Assembly: GCF_000407485.1 (NCBI RefSeq) | Contig: NZ_ASWD01000003.1 | Location: 124,001-188,000, forward strand | Reading direction: 5' to 3' | From: Enterococcus pallens ATCC BAA-351 | GTDB lineage: Bacteria; Bacillota; Bacilli; Lactobacillales; Enterococcaceae | Length of the DNA stretch: 64,000 nt | In this document: positions 56,064-64,000 of the stretch, one piece after another | Layout: each line of letters starts with the position of its first letter | How positions within the stretch are numbered: position 1 is the first letter of the stretch | Made by a program: the position numbers and the translations under genes | Notes under the pieces: generated by a model | Databases searched by the model: none | The model's input: only the letters and a program-made list of their open reading frames with translations | What the model was told of the DNA's origin: nothing

Positions 56064-56879
56064 TTATGCTTTCAAGTGCTTTACTGTTTCAATAATCTGC
56101 TGCAGTCGATTGGAGTCGCTGCCAAACCGACCAAGTAAGACTCCATCTAAATTTGCTTCTTTTATCATAGTGGCACTATTTTCTGGACTGACAGATCCAC
56201 CATATACGATCCTAATTTTTGAATTGGCATCCTCACCATATATTTTCGCAATTGCTTTCCGTATAAGCGTCGTAGCTAGTTTAATATGAGGAGTGCCTGC
56301 TGCTTTGCTTTTGCCGACTGCCCAGGCGGGTGTATAAGCAATAACTACTTTATCCAGATCTCTTTCATCGACACTATATAAACCATTGAAGATTCTCAAA
56401 AATAATTCGCGCTCTAACTCTCGTTCATAGTTTGGATATTTTGGCTCATCAATTACATTATCTGCATCTTTTTTCTCAAACTCTCCAACACACAAAATTG
56501 GGTGAATTCCTTTTTTTAGTGCCAATTGGATTTTCTGATTAATTACATCATCCGTTTCATTGTAGAGCTTTCTTCGTTCCCAGTGCCCTAATTCTACAAA
56601 AGTTCCATCCATATCAAGCAAGGATTCAATGGAAAACTCTCCACTCAATTCGCCCTTTTCGATGGGGGCAATATTCTGAGAACCGAGATGAATCGCTGTC
56701 TTTTTTAAAACCTCATGTACTGGATAAATCGTGCCCATTGAAGGCAAAATAACGATATCGATGTCTGTCTCAGTGTTTTGCTGTTCGCTAATTTGTTTGG
56801 CAAACTCTTTAGCTGCTTTGATATGATTCTGTCGCATGGACCAATTCATGATGACTAGTGGTCTTTTTTGCTTTGTCAT
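56064..56879 (-). CDS. TIM-like protein lacking catalytic Lys and Glu
   Basis: A 271-residue triosephosphate-isomerase-fold protein with GHWERR, HPILCVGE and VYGGSVSPEN in the family order. Of the three TIM catalytic residues only His99 remains. The NWK motif reads NWSM (Ser14 for Lys). The YEPVWAIG loop reads YTPAWAVG (Thr183 for the general-base Glu). The phosphate loop GGASL is also changed (LLGRFGSDS). The bases at these codons are clear (TCC, ACA). It is therefore unlikely to interconvert triose phosphates. It ends the PTS operon, 51 bp after the aldolase, and should act on an intermediate of that pathway. Confidence 0.85.
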   Translation of the reverse strand: MTKQKRPLVIMNWSMRQNHIKAAKEFAKQISEQQNTETDIDIVILPSMGTIYPVHEVLKKTAIHLGSQNIAPIEKGELSGEFSIESLLDMDGTFVELGHWERRKLYNETDDVINQKIQLALKKGIHPILCVGEFEKKDADNVIDEPKYPNYERELERELFLRIFNGLYSVDERDLDKVVIAYTPAWAVGKSKAAGTPHIKLATTLIRKAIAKIYGEDANSKIRIVYGGSVSPENSATMIKEANLDGVLLGRFGSDSNRLQQIIETVKHLKA

Positions 56880-56929
56880 AGTATCATCTCCAACATTACT
56901 GCGATTGCTTTTTCAACTTCAATACAAAA

Positions 56930-57586
56930 CTAGTCGGCTTGATTGACAATCGCCATCATTTCCCTCGCATGTTCTTTGATCGTGTTGAAATCACCTGTTT
57001 TAATCAAATGTTTATCTGTCAAATATCCGCTAATGCCAGCTCCGCTGAATCCTAGCTCAAGATAATCTGGCAAGTTTTCCGGTGTAACACCAGCTGTAGC
57101 GATCAATTTAATATGGTTAATAGGTCCAAGAATATCCTTCACATACCCCATTCCCAACGCTCGGACAGGGAATAGTTTAACAAAGTCAGCTCCCGCCTCA
57201 TGTGCCGAAATAATTTCACTTGGTGAAAAGGCTCCTGGAATCGAAATCAGGTTTAACTCTTTGGTTTGCTTAATAACCTCAGGATTCGTATTAGGAGAAA
57301 TAATGTATTCTGCTCCTGCCTGATAAGCCGCTTGAACTTGTTGGATTGAAAGTACCGTACCAGCTCCAATTCTGACCTCTTCGCCAAATTCCTTAACCAA
57401 CAAGCTAATAGCCTCTGCGGTTTTAGTCAGGCATTCTGCATCACCTTGATCAAAGGTGACTTCAACTAGTTTTACGCCGCCTTCTTTTAGGGCGGAAACC
57501 AAATTAATTAGGTCTTCACCATAAGTTCCCCGACAGATAGCTATTACCTTATTCTTCTCAATAAACTCACAAATATCTTCCTTCAT
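56930..57586 (-). CDS. KDPG/KHG-type aldolase
   Basis: A 219-residue class I aldolase of the Eda family: VIAICRGTYGEDLINL, KLVEVTF with the catalytic Glu, IGAGTVLS, EYIISPNTN, and the Schiff-base Lys in DFVKLFPVRALG. It should cleave a 2-keto-3-deoxy sugar-acid 6-phosphate to pyruvate and an aldehyde phosphate. The Arg that usually follows the EVT motif is replaced (FDQG), hinting at a non-standard substrate. The ATG at 57586 shares its A with the EIIC stop codon (TAATG), so translation is coupled. Confidence 0.93.
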   Translation of the reverse strand: MKEDICEFIEKNKVIAICRGTYGEDLINLVSALKEGGVKLVEVTFDQGDAECLTKTAEAISLLVKEFGEEVRIGAGTVLSIQQVQAAYQAGAEYIISPNTNPEVIKQTKELNLISIPGAFSPSEIISAHEAGADFVKLFPVRALGMGYVKDILGPINHIKLIATAGVTPENLPDYLELGFSGAGISGYLTDKHLIKTGDFNTIKEHAREMMAIVNQAD

Positions 57587-58683
57587 TAAACCTTCTCCTT
57601 TGTTAGCTCTGTCATTTTCGCCTTTTTTACTTTTACTGGCGCTTCCTCTATCACTGGTTTTAAAAAGCCAAGAATTATTGCCGTAACTAAAGAACCGACT
57701 ATAATTGCAGCAATAAACCAGAGTTTGTTTTCTACTACCGGAAGAACCACAAATCCTCCGTGAGGAACATAACATTTCACATTTCCAATTGCACCAATCA
57801 CACAGCCTACTGCTGTACCAATCATTGACGAAGGCAAGATTCTTTTCATATCACTGACAACAAATGGAATGGCTCCTTCTGTAATACCAATACATCCCAT
57901 AATTCCAGCAGCTACTGCTGCATCGCGATCGCCTTCACTGAATTTCTTTTTAAAGAATAGTGTAGCCAAGAAGATCCCAATTGGAGGAATCGCTACCGCA
58001 ATTCGAAACATGCCATTTGGCTCGTAGATTCCTTCATTCATCAATGCTAAAGTGAACATTGAAACAGACTTAGTAATTGGTCCACCCATATCAACTTCGC
58101 CAAACAATCCGATAAATACAGCTAATAAAATCGCACTGCTTCCATTTAAGCTGCTCATGATGCTGGTTAATCCGTTCATTAAGAATGCCAGTGGAGTTGC
58201 TACAACATAAATATAGATTAGTCCTAGAACGAAAACGGAAATGGTTGGAATAATCAGGATTGGTAAAATGGTTTTTATGGTGCGGCTAACCTTCCACTTT
58301 TTCATCCATTTCACTAAATAACCTGCGGCTACCCCTAACAACATTGCTCCTAGAAAGCCTGACTTTACTTCTACTTGATTAATAGTTACCGGATTATTTG
58401 CCAGAAAACCTAAAATCATTCCTGGCGCTAAGCCGGGTTTACCGGCAATCGAATACGCAATATAACCGCCTAGAATCGGGATCATCATGGCAAAAGCCGA
58501 TTTACCTAATAAATTGATATTTTGCATTAATTCATTGGTTACAACTACTCCAGTATCACTTTTCTCGCCGGTAGCAAGGGAGATCGCCAACATAATTCCT
58601 CCAGCAACTACTGCTGGCATCATAAATGAAACACCACTTAGAAATGATTTTTGTACTTCTTTTAAGGTCGCCTTCACGTTCAT
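57586..58683 (-). CDS. PTS EIIC, fructose family
   Basis: A 365-residue membrane permease domain of a fructose-class phosphotransferase system, with about nine helices (GVSFMMPAVVAGGIMLAI, GYIAYSIAGKPGLAPGMILG, GEVDMGGPITKSV, GITEGAIPFVV). It transports and positions the sugar for phosphorylation by EIIB. The sugar is not readable; the aldolase next to it argues for a sugar acid or a sugar degraded through one. Confidence 0.93.
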   Translation of the reverse strand: MNVKATLKEVQKSFLSGVSFMMPAVVAGGIMLAISLATGEKSDTGVVVTNELMQNINLLGKSAFAMMIPILGGYIAYSIAGKPGLAPGMILGFLANNPVTINQVEVKSGFLGAMLLGVAAGYLVKWMKKWKVSRTIKTILPILIIPTISVFVLGLIYIYVVATPLAFLMNGLTSIMSSLNGSSAILLAVFIGLFGEVDMGGPITKSVSMFTLALMNEGIYEPNGMFRIAVAIPPIGIFLATLFFKKKFSEGDRDAAVAAGIMGCIGITEGAIPFVVSDMKRILPSSMIGTAVGCVIGAIGNVKCYVPHGGFVVLPVVENKLWFIAAIIVGSLVTAIILGFLKPVIEEAPVKVKKAKMTELTKEKV

Positions 58684-58702
58684 TTTTATCCTCCTTTAGC
58701 TC

Positions 58703-59014
58703 CTAGCTGTTCAATAATGCTTCGGCAGCGTCCAAGACTTTTCCAGGATAGGAAATAGCATCGTTCACGTCTGCATTCAGGACTAATTTATCTTCAAAAC
58801 GCTCTTCATTTTCAATAAAAACTGATACTGCTAAGATGACCACATCTGCCTCTTCCGCTTCATCTTCCGTCACTTCATTTTCGATTCCGATACTACCTTG
58901 TGTTTCAATTTTGATATCGTGTCCTCTTCTTTTTCCTTCTTTTTCCAATGCTTCCTGTGCCATATAAGTGTGAGCAACTCCTGTAGGACATGCGGATACT
59001 CCAACGATTTTCAT
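58703..59014 (-). CDS. PTS EIIB, fructose family
   Basis: A 103-residue EIIB with the phosphocysteine loop SACPTGVAHTYMAQEAL (Cys9) and ETQGSIG. It passes phosphate from EIIA to the sugar. Encoded separately from EIIA and EIIC, as is usual in the three-gene fructose-like clusters of enterococci. Confidence 0.95.
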   Translation of the reverse strand: MKIVGVSACPTGVAHTYMAQEALEKEGKRRGHDIKIETQGSIGIENEVTEDEAEEADVVILAVSVFIENEERFEDKLVLNADVNDAISYPGKVLDAAEALLNS

Positions 59015-59026
59015 AATAATTTCCTC

Positions 59027-59479
59027 CTAAATAATTTCTATTTTGTCTTCTACTTGTCGTAGTAAATTTGTAATCAACGTTTTATTTCCAGTTAACAAAT
59101 TGTTTCTAAACCCTTCATCCAAAAGCTTTTTGCTGATTTCAGCTAGGACCTTTAGATGGAACGTGCTCTGCTGGTCTTCAGGAATACCCAGCATAAAAAC
59201 TAACTCCACTGGTTTTCCAGTATTGTCCCATTGAATTGGCTGACGGGTTCTAAGAAAGCAAATAAATGGGTTAAGAACTTCCTTTGATTTTCCATGAGGA
59301 ATACTTACGTCATAGCCAATTGCCGTGGAAAACTCTTCTTCTCTTTTATTCACTGCTTCGATGTACCTGTCGCGATTACTTAAATAGCCAAGCTTCTTTG
59401 CCTGATCTGATAAATAATCAATAATCGATTTTTTATTGTTTAACGTTGAATCTAAAACAATCAAATCTTCATCAATCAA
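59027..59479 (-). CDS. PTS EIIA, fructose/mannitol family
   Basis: A 150-residue EIIA of the PTS EIIA-2 family. The active His lies in VSIPHGKSKEV and the LVFMLGIPEDQQSTFHLKVLAEIS block follows. It accepts phosphate from HPr. Its start overlaps the end of the regulator gene by 8 bp, so the two are translated together. Confidence 0.94.
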   Translation of the reverse strand: MIDEDLIVLDSTLNNKKSIIDYLSDQAKKLGYLSNRDRYIEAVNKREEEFSTAIGYDVSIPHGKSKEVLNPFICFLRTRQPIQWDNTGKPVELVFMLGIPEDQQSTFHLKVLAEISKKLLDEGFRNNLLTGNKTLITNLLRQVEDKIEII

Positions 59480-61433
59480 TTGCTTCTCCTCCTAGTATGC
59501 TCATTAATTCTTGTTTTGTTTTGCCTAAAATAGTTTTGTCCACATTTCTCTTAGATTCAACAATTCGATATATTTCTGAAAGAATTCCTTTAATATCTTT
59601 TAGATCTTTTTCCGCCACACAGATCATCAACACTGTATTAATCATCCGAAGGTTCCAGCGAATGGGTTTAGCTACTGTCATAATTACTAACTTGCTTTCT
59701 TTGACAGTTGATGGAGCTGGGTGAGGAATAGCTACCCCAGTAGGAAGATCGGTTGCTCCTAGTTTTTCACGGTCCCAAATCGCTTGTTCAAAGGACTCGG
59801 TAACTAAATCCGCTTGTAAGAGTGCCTTGGTAATCTTTCGTATACATTGTTCCTTTGAGGTGATCGTTTCATTTAAGAAAATGACCTCTTCATCTAATAT
59901 TTTGCCGAGGTACTCAAAAGGCTGATCCAGTTGCTCTTCTTCTTCGTAAAATAAATTCAAATATTTCTCTGAAACCTTAATCAAATCCTGTTTACTCATT
60001 AAAGGTGAAACATAGGTTACTGGGACCTTCATTTTTTCCAATTGAACGGAAGAAATAATCAGGTCGATCTTACTCAGATCCCGTTTATATAAGGTGCGTA
60101 ATGAAACGACCTCAACAATATCTTGGTGAGAAAATACTTTCTTCAAGCGATTGGCAATTAACTCGGAGGTTCCGATACCAGTCGGACATACAATCAATAT
60201 TTTCTTATTAGAGCTGGCTCGATCAATCGCTCCTTGAAAATGAATCATCATGAAAGCCACCTCATCCTCAGTTAAGCGAATATCCAACTCTTTTTCAATC
60301 CCTGTTAGTATTAACCAAGTTGTGCTGTATAAAACCGAATATTCACGCTTTATTTCCGCTAATAGCGGATTAGTAACTGGAACATTCAGTTTATGGCGAT
60401 AAATCATTGATACTAAATGGTACAGGACATTTGTATAAAGCTTATCGTCTTTGGTTAAATCAATTTGAGTTGAATCACTCATTTCCTGAATCATTTTCTT
60501 TACTAGCGCGTCGTATTCATCTTGAATCGCCAGATCATTCAGTCTAGGTTCAAATCCGTGAGCCACCAATTGACGATTTAAAAATTCAAAATCATTGGAA
60601 GTAAGTGTGATGCTTTCGTCAAAATCAAGCTGTTCCACCAATTCATTTGCTAAAAAGAAAGTCTTTAACGACTCAATATTTTCAAATAGGAAATTGTCTT
60701 GCCTTTCAATATGAAACCCTCGATGCAGCCGATAAATGAAAATACTGATGGATAGTACTAAGGATTGAAAATGCGTATCTGATAATCTATCCACATTAAA
60801 ATGATCATTTTTTTGCAATAGCTTGGAGGTTTTTTTGACTATATCCTCTGGTAAAAAGCGAAACAGCAATCTTGGAAATTGAATTCTAAAGCTATTAGTC
60901 AGGTCTGACTTGTCCATGATAAAATACGCATATTGTTTAATCGCCTTTTGTATTTCAGATTCCTTGCCAACCAGTGTTGTTCCATTGCTGTCGGAATGAA
61001 TAGCAGCAGAACTTCCTTCAATAACTGTCTGGATTTGATCTAAATCATTGGAGATCGAACTTTTGCTGACTAAAAATTCCTCGGATAACTGTTGATAAGA
61101 CACTCGTTTACTTTGCAGCAGCAAATATTCAGCAATTTTCATCTGACGTTCCAGCGGAAACTGGTTAAAGTCAATTGGCTTGGATACTTCCCCGAAGCTT
61201 TTCAGTATTTCATCATTGGATACTACTGAATGACTGATACAGATGCCTTTTCTTGGTTTTTTTAAAATCTGAACTTCTTTTTCCTTCAGCTGTACATTCA
61301 ATTCATCGATATCTTTGTATAACGTTCGATCGGAGATAGATAAAATCTTGGAGTAATGATTTACCGGTAAAAAATCTTTTTGCTCCAGCAGCAGTCGTAA
61401 TAATTGATGCTGACGTTTACTTATTTCATGCAT
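59472..61433 (-). CDS. BglG/MtlR-type PRD transcriptional activator
   Basis: A 653-residue regulator with HTH_11 (about 5-60), an Mga-type HTH (about 75-140), two PRD domains (about 170-385), an EIIB-like domain with phosphocysteine (KILIVCPTGIGTSELIANR) and an EIIA-2 domain with His in TGVAIPHPAP. PTS phosphorylation of these sites would set its activity by sugar supply and catabolite state. The ATG at 61433 follows GGGGAGGAG. As the first gene of the operon it most likely activates the same operon. Confidence 0.94.
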   Translation of the reverse strand: MHEISKRQHQLLRLLLEQKDFLPVNHYSKILSISDRTLYKDIDELNVQLKEKEVQILKKPRKGICISHSVVSNDEILKSFGEVSKPIDFNQFPLERQMKIAEYLLLQSKRVSYQQLSEEFLVSKSSISNDLDQIQTVIEGSSAAIHSDSNGTTLVGKESEIQKAIKQYAYFIMDKSDLTNSFRIQFPRLLFRFLPEDIVKKTSKLLQKNDHFNVDRLSDTHFQSLVLSISIFIYRLHRGFHIERQDNFLFENIESLKTFFLANELVEQLDFDESITLTSNDFEFLNRQLVAHGFEPRLNDLAIQDEYDALVKKMIQEMSDSTQIDLTKDDKLYTNVLYHLVSMIYRHKLNVPVTNPLLAEIKREYSVLYSTTWLILTGIEKELDIRLTEDEVAFMMIHFQGAIDRASSNKKILIVCPTGIGTSELIANRLKKVFSHQDIVEVVSLRTLYKRDLSKIDLIISSVQLEKMKVPVTYVSPLMSKQDLIKVSEKYLNLFYEEEEQLDQPFEYLGKILDEEVIFLNETITSKEQCIRKITKALLQADLVTESFEQAIWDREKLGATDLPTGVAIPHPAPSTVKESKLVIMTVAKPIRWNLRMINTVLMICVAEKDLKDIKGILSEIYRIVESKRNVDKTILGKTKQELMSILGGEAID

Positions 61434-61449
61434 GCTTTTCTCCTCCCCA

Positions 61450-61463
61450 GGAAGCGCTTCCTT
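61450..61463. promoter_or_regulatory. cre-like palindrome before the PTS operon
   Basis: AGGAAGCGCTTCCT, a perfect palindrome with the central AAGCGCTT of CcpA sites, directly before the ribosome binding site of the regulator gene. It suggests carbon catabolite repression of the operon. The flanking T/A of the consensus is missing. Confidence 0.55.
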
Positions 61464-61602
61464 GTATATGTAATTTATCATGCAAATTCAGTTTTGCCTA
61501 TCACATCTCGTTTCAAGATTATTCCTGAACTTTCCTAAACAATTCAATAAATGGGCTGAATTCTGGGATTGTATTAAAAATAGCTGATTTGTTTTGGACA
61601 AT

Positions 61603-61634
61603 AAAAAACGACTAGACAAAAAACTGCCTAGCCG
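61603..61634 (-). terminator. Terminator of the MerR operon
   Basis: 61609-61618 pairs with 61625-61634 over 10 bp including two G-T pairs, followed by six T on the minus strand. Confidence 0.7.
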
Positions 61635-61670
61635 CTGATAATATAATTAATGTTTACGAGTTGAACATGA

Positions 61671-62060
61671 TTAACTGTTCTTCTTTTCCAGTTTCTTTTC
61701 AAATTCTTTCAGATGATCTGGATTTTTTTCTATTTTATAGTTTAAATAGTCCAATGTTTCTTGCATCTCTTCAATTCGTTGAATCAACAGGTCACGTTGC
61801 TCAATTAGAAGATCTTTCCGTGCATCCATCGTTTGTTCTCTTCCTTGTCGAAACAGGATACCGTATTCAATTAAGGTTTCAATAGAAACGCCTGCATTAC
61901 GCATCACTTTTGAAAAATAAACCCAATTCAAATCATACTCTGAAAAGTCGCGGTACCCTTTCTCGTTTCTTGTGACCGGTGGGATAATCCCTACTCGTTC
62001 ATAATAACGTAAGGTATCAGATGAAATTCCAAATTTTTTGCTTACAGCAGCAATATTCAT
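61671..62060 (-). CDS. MerR-family transcriptional regulator
   Basis: A 129-residue MerR protein: winged helix (NIAAVSKKFGISSDTLRYYERVGIIPP), the YRDFSEYDL segment and a long dimerising coiled coil (about 80-125). No metal-binding Cys is present, so it resembles the AdhR/small-molecule branch. It lies 21 bp after the histidine phosphatase gene, whose promoter has the 19-bp spacer with dyad that MerR proteins recognise; autoregulation is inferred. Confidence 0.92.
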   Translation of the reverse strand: MNIAAVSKKFGISSDTLRYYERVGIIPPVTRNEKGYRDFSEYDLNWVYFSKVMRNAGVSIETLIEYGILFRQGREQTMDARKDLLIEQRDLLIQRIEEMQETLDYLNYKIEKNPDHLKEFEKKLEKKNS

Positions 62061-62081
62061 TATTGATCCTTCCTTTTACAA

Positions 62082-62663
62082 TTATATTTTTGAAAAATCG
62101 TGATTGATTATTTCCACAAGCTGGAAAGTCTCGTCTTCAAAGTAATCAAATTTGAGAATACAACAATTTCGTAACCGCTCTTTTTGACTGACAATGCTAG
62201 TACGCTCCCAATAGCGCATAAATTGACGACAACTTGCTCCGTGTGAGACGGCTAAAATCGTTTTACCTTCTGAGTTTTTCATGATTTCTGCTAGCGAATC
62301 AGCGATTCTTTCTCTGAATGAATGCTCTGATTCGCCACCATAAGGAACAAAAAAATCTCCGTAAGGCAATGGTGGATTAAGAAACTCCGGCTCCCCTTCA
62401 AAACGACCAAAATTCCACTCCTTCAAGCCTTTTCTTCTTTGATAAGATAAGTTTGTAACTTGTTCTAGAGTATCAGAAGCGCGTTCTGAGGTTGAACTAT
62501 AAGCTTCATCGAATTCAATCCCGTTATCTGTAAAATATTTTTTAGCAATCTGTGCTTGTTTGATCCCAGTTTCTGTCAGCGGTGCATCACACCAGCCTTG
62601 TATTTTGTGTAGCTGATTAAAAAGTGTTTCTCCATGACGCATCAAGTATAGTGTTTTCTTCAT
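62082..62663 (-). CDS. Histidine phosphatase (phosphoglycerate-mutase-like)
   Basis: A 193-residue histidine phosphatase with LYLMRHGETLFN (catalytic His and Arg), ERASDTLEQV, and SHGASCRQFM near the C-terminus. It is probably a broad phosphatase; cofactor-dependent mutases are longer and have other inserts. The ATG at 62663 follows GAGGTG; the frame could open at 62702, but that lies upstream of the promoter -10. Co-transcribed with the MerR gene. Confidence 0.9.
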   Translation of the reverse strand: MKKTLYLMRHGETLFNQLHKIQGWCDAPLTETGIKQAQIAKKYFTDNGIEFDEAYSSTSERASDTLEQVTNLSYQRRKGLKEWNFGRFEGEPEFLNPPLPYGDFFVPYGGESEHSFRERIADSLAEIMKNSEGKTILAVSHGASCRQFMRYWERTSIVSQKERLRNCCILKFDYFEDETFQLVEIINHDFSKI

Positions 62664-62681
62664 CCCGTTCACCTCAACATC

Positions 62682-62712
62682 ATTGTACACCTTGAAGTCC
62701 ACTTCATAGCAA
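62682..62712 (-). promoter_or_regulatory. MerR-type promoter with 19-bp spacer
   Basis: On the minus strand TTGCTA (62712-62707), 19 bp, TACAAT (62687-62682). The spacer holds the perfect palindrome TGAAGTCCACTTCA as read on the plus strand (62693-62706). Long spacer plus central dyad is the signature of MerR activation by DNA twisting. Confidence 0.8.
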
Positions 62713-62722
62713 GAGAATTTAA

Positions 62723-63421
62723 TTATTGAAAAGATGCTACCCAGTCTTTGATTTGATTTTCACTGTCCTGGACATCATCTCGACTAATCGTTAATCCATT
62801 TTCTTCAACATTTGCATCAGGTGACTGTTCTTTTATCGTTTGGATCGTACTTGAGAAACCACTACCTCCATGAGTGTTGAAAGGAATGACTTGCTTACCA
62901 GACAAATCCGTGGTTTCCAAAAAAGTATACAAGATCATCGGTAGATCGCCCCACCAATTGGGATAACCTAGAAAAATAGTGTCGTACTCTTCAATATTAG
63001 ACACCTGCTCTGCAAGCGCTGGTCGAGCATTATCATCCAGCTCTTCTTTTGCAAGGTCAACCAAGTCTTCGTGATCCGTTGGATAAGGAGTTTTAGGTTC
63101 AATACGGAATAGGTCTGCATTGGTTTCTTGTTGAATAACTGTCGCAACATACTCCGTATTCCCTAACACCTTTCCGTCAATCACTACGACACTATTTTCC
63201 TCTTCTTGCGTCATGTTATTCGGATCTTGTGTTTCTGGTACTGAAAAATAGACCACCAAGGTTTTTCCTAACTCCTGTGTTCCTTCAGCGGCTGAACCGG
63301 ACTGGTTTGAACTATTTGTATTCGTTGAACCACTTGAACGCGTTTCAGTCGTTTGTTCCTGACATGCTGATAGCGTCATTACTAAAAACAGTCCCATAAA
63401 AATAGATGCGATTTTTTTCAT
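62723..63421 (-). CDS. Flavodoxin-domain lipoprotein
   Basis: A 232-residue lipoprotein: signal segment with lipobox LSAC (Cys20), a Ser/Asn/Gly-rich spacer, then a flavodoxin-like domain (about 52-232). The domain has TLVVYFSVPET, IFLGYPNWWGDLPM and FNTHGGSGFSST. It would carry FMN at the cell surface and may take part in extracytoplasmic electron transfer. It lies 38 bp after a second flavodoxin gene, a likely duplication. Confidence 0.9.
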   Translation of the reverse strand: MKKIASIFMGLFLVMTLSACQEQTTETRSSGSTNTNSSNQSGSAAEGTQELGKTLVVYFSVPETQDPNNMTQEEENSVVVIDGKVLGNTEYVATVIQQETNADLFRIEPKTPYPTDHEDLVDLAKEELDDNARPALAEQVSNIEEYDTIFLGYPNWWGDLPMILYTFLETTDLSGKQVIPFNTHGGSGFSSTIQTIKEQSPDANVEENGLTISRDDVQDSENQIKDWVASFQ

Positions 63422-63459
63422 ACGTTCCTCCTAAATAATATTCTTCATTTTTTGTTGGT

Positions 63460-64000
63460 CTAAATGCCTCTCAACCAGTCTAAAATTTCCTCTTCACTAT
63501 CCACTACCTTTGAATCTTCAATAGAAAAGCGACTAATGATTTTCGCATTTGGCAGGAGCTCTTGAATTCTTTCTACCGATTGCCCTTCACCATACCCTGC
63601 ACTTGTAGAAAATGCCACGATTTCTTTTCCGTCTATCTCATTACCGTGGTCTTGTAAAAAGCGGATCATAGGATTGACTAGTGTCATGGACCAAATTGGA
63701 TAGCCCAAATAGATTCTTTTATATTGGGACAAATCAGGAATGTCCGTATCAAGTTCAGGAAACTGCCCCGTTTCGCGCTCTTGATCTGCACGTTCGACCG
63801 TCTCTTCATAATCAGCGGGATATGGGTCTTTTATTGACAATTCTAAACTATCCGCATTGGTTTCTCTATGAACCAAATGGGCCAGATTTTCGGTATTTCC
63901 ACTACGAGAAAAGTAAACAATTAGTTCTTGGCTGTCATTGGTAATGATTCGTGTAGGTTCTTCCTCAGAATTTGTATCTTGTCCATCTGATTTCGCTCCT
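63460..64000 (-). CDS. Flavodoxin-domain protein, N-terminus outside window
   Basis: An open frame from 64000 to the stop at 63460. The visible part starts with an Asp/Ser/Glu-rich linker, then ELIVYFSRSGNTENLAH (the FMN phosphate loop), IYLGYPIWSMTLVNPMI and FSTSAGYGEGQS. The frame has no start within the window, so the gene begins upstream, probably with a lipoprotein signal as in its downstream neighbour. TTG at 63876 is an internal codon, not the start, because the flavodoxin domain begins before it. Confidence 0.88.
   Translation of the reverse strand, partial: GAKSDGQDTNSEEEPTRIITNDSQELIVYFSRSGNTENLAHLVHRETNADSLELSIKDPYPADYEETVERADQERETGQFPELDTDIPDLSQYKRIYLGYPIWSMTLVNPMIRFLQDHGNEIDGKEIVAFSTSAGYGEGQSVERIQELLPNAKIISRFSIEDSKVVDSEEEILDWLRGI

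Overview
The window is a low-GC Firmicutes chromosome segment that reads as Enterococcus or a very close relative. The evidence is the FabT-type operators beside fabI, AddAB/RexAB-type recombination genes, a LiaX-like DUF4097 protein, a Mga-family regulator, PRD-type PTS regulators, GH73 glucosaminidases and the gap, lexA, rnz-recJ-apt and rph-murI neighbourhoods. Almost all of it is core chromosome. I see no insertion sequence, prophage, CRISPR array or rRNA, and one tRNA. The exact species cannot be read from the sequence alone.

Layout. 1-3.7 kb: the 5' end of a GH13 glucosidase with three LacI-type operators, a GH73-LysM peptidoglycan hydrolase and transketolase. 3.7-5.1 kb: an SOS cluster (DUF896 gene, lexA, and a small membrane protein with two SOS boxes in its promoter). 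5.1-12.3 kb: apt, recJ, lapA-like, SDR, rnz, a DUF1269 gene and obgE. 12.6-18.4 kb: gap, a cyclophilin lipoprotein, a divergent dehydratase-like/fabI pair under FabT-type sites, ilvE, a MscS channel and a cysteine-free S14 gene with a Zur-like site. 18.56-19.2 kb: four tandem copies of a 156-158 bp repeat. 19.2-25.9 kb: cbpB-like CBS gene, phosphodiesterase, a fused RNase PH-RdgB, murI, a small repeated-motif protein and an amino-acid ABC transporter. 26.1-39.2 kb: trpS, T-box-controlled pheST, a HxlR regulator, addBA and a signal peptidase. 39.3-54 kb: many small membrane or stress genes, azlCD, a second GH73 hydrolase, dus, the LiaX-like gene, a secreted nuclease and an esterase. 54.3-64 kb: a Mga-like regulator, a six-gene fructose-family PTS operon, a MerR/histidine-phosphatase operon and two flavodoxins.

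How genes work together. The PTS operon runs regulator, EIIA, EIIB, EIIC, KDPG-type aldolase, TIM-like protein. It should import and phosphorylate a sugar or sugar acid and cleave a 2-keto-3-deoxy acid phosphate. Its last protein is a TIM-barrel relative in which the catalytic Lys and Glu are replaced, so its reaction is unknown. lexA probably represses itself and the small membrane protein, which is a candidate for a lineage-specific SOS effector. The fabI partner has Tyr in place of the catalytic His of FabZ.

Best leads for new biology, in order: the TIM-like protein and its operon, the SOS-controlled membrane protein, the FabZ-like protein lacking its catalytic His, and the 157-bp tandem repeat array.
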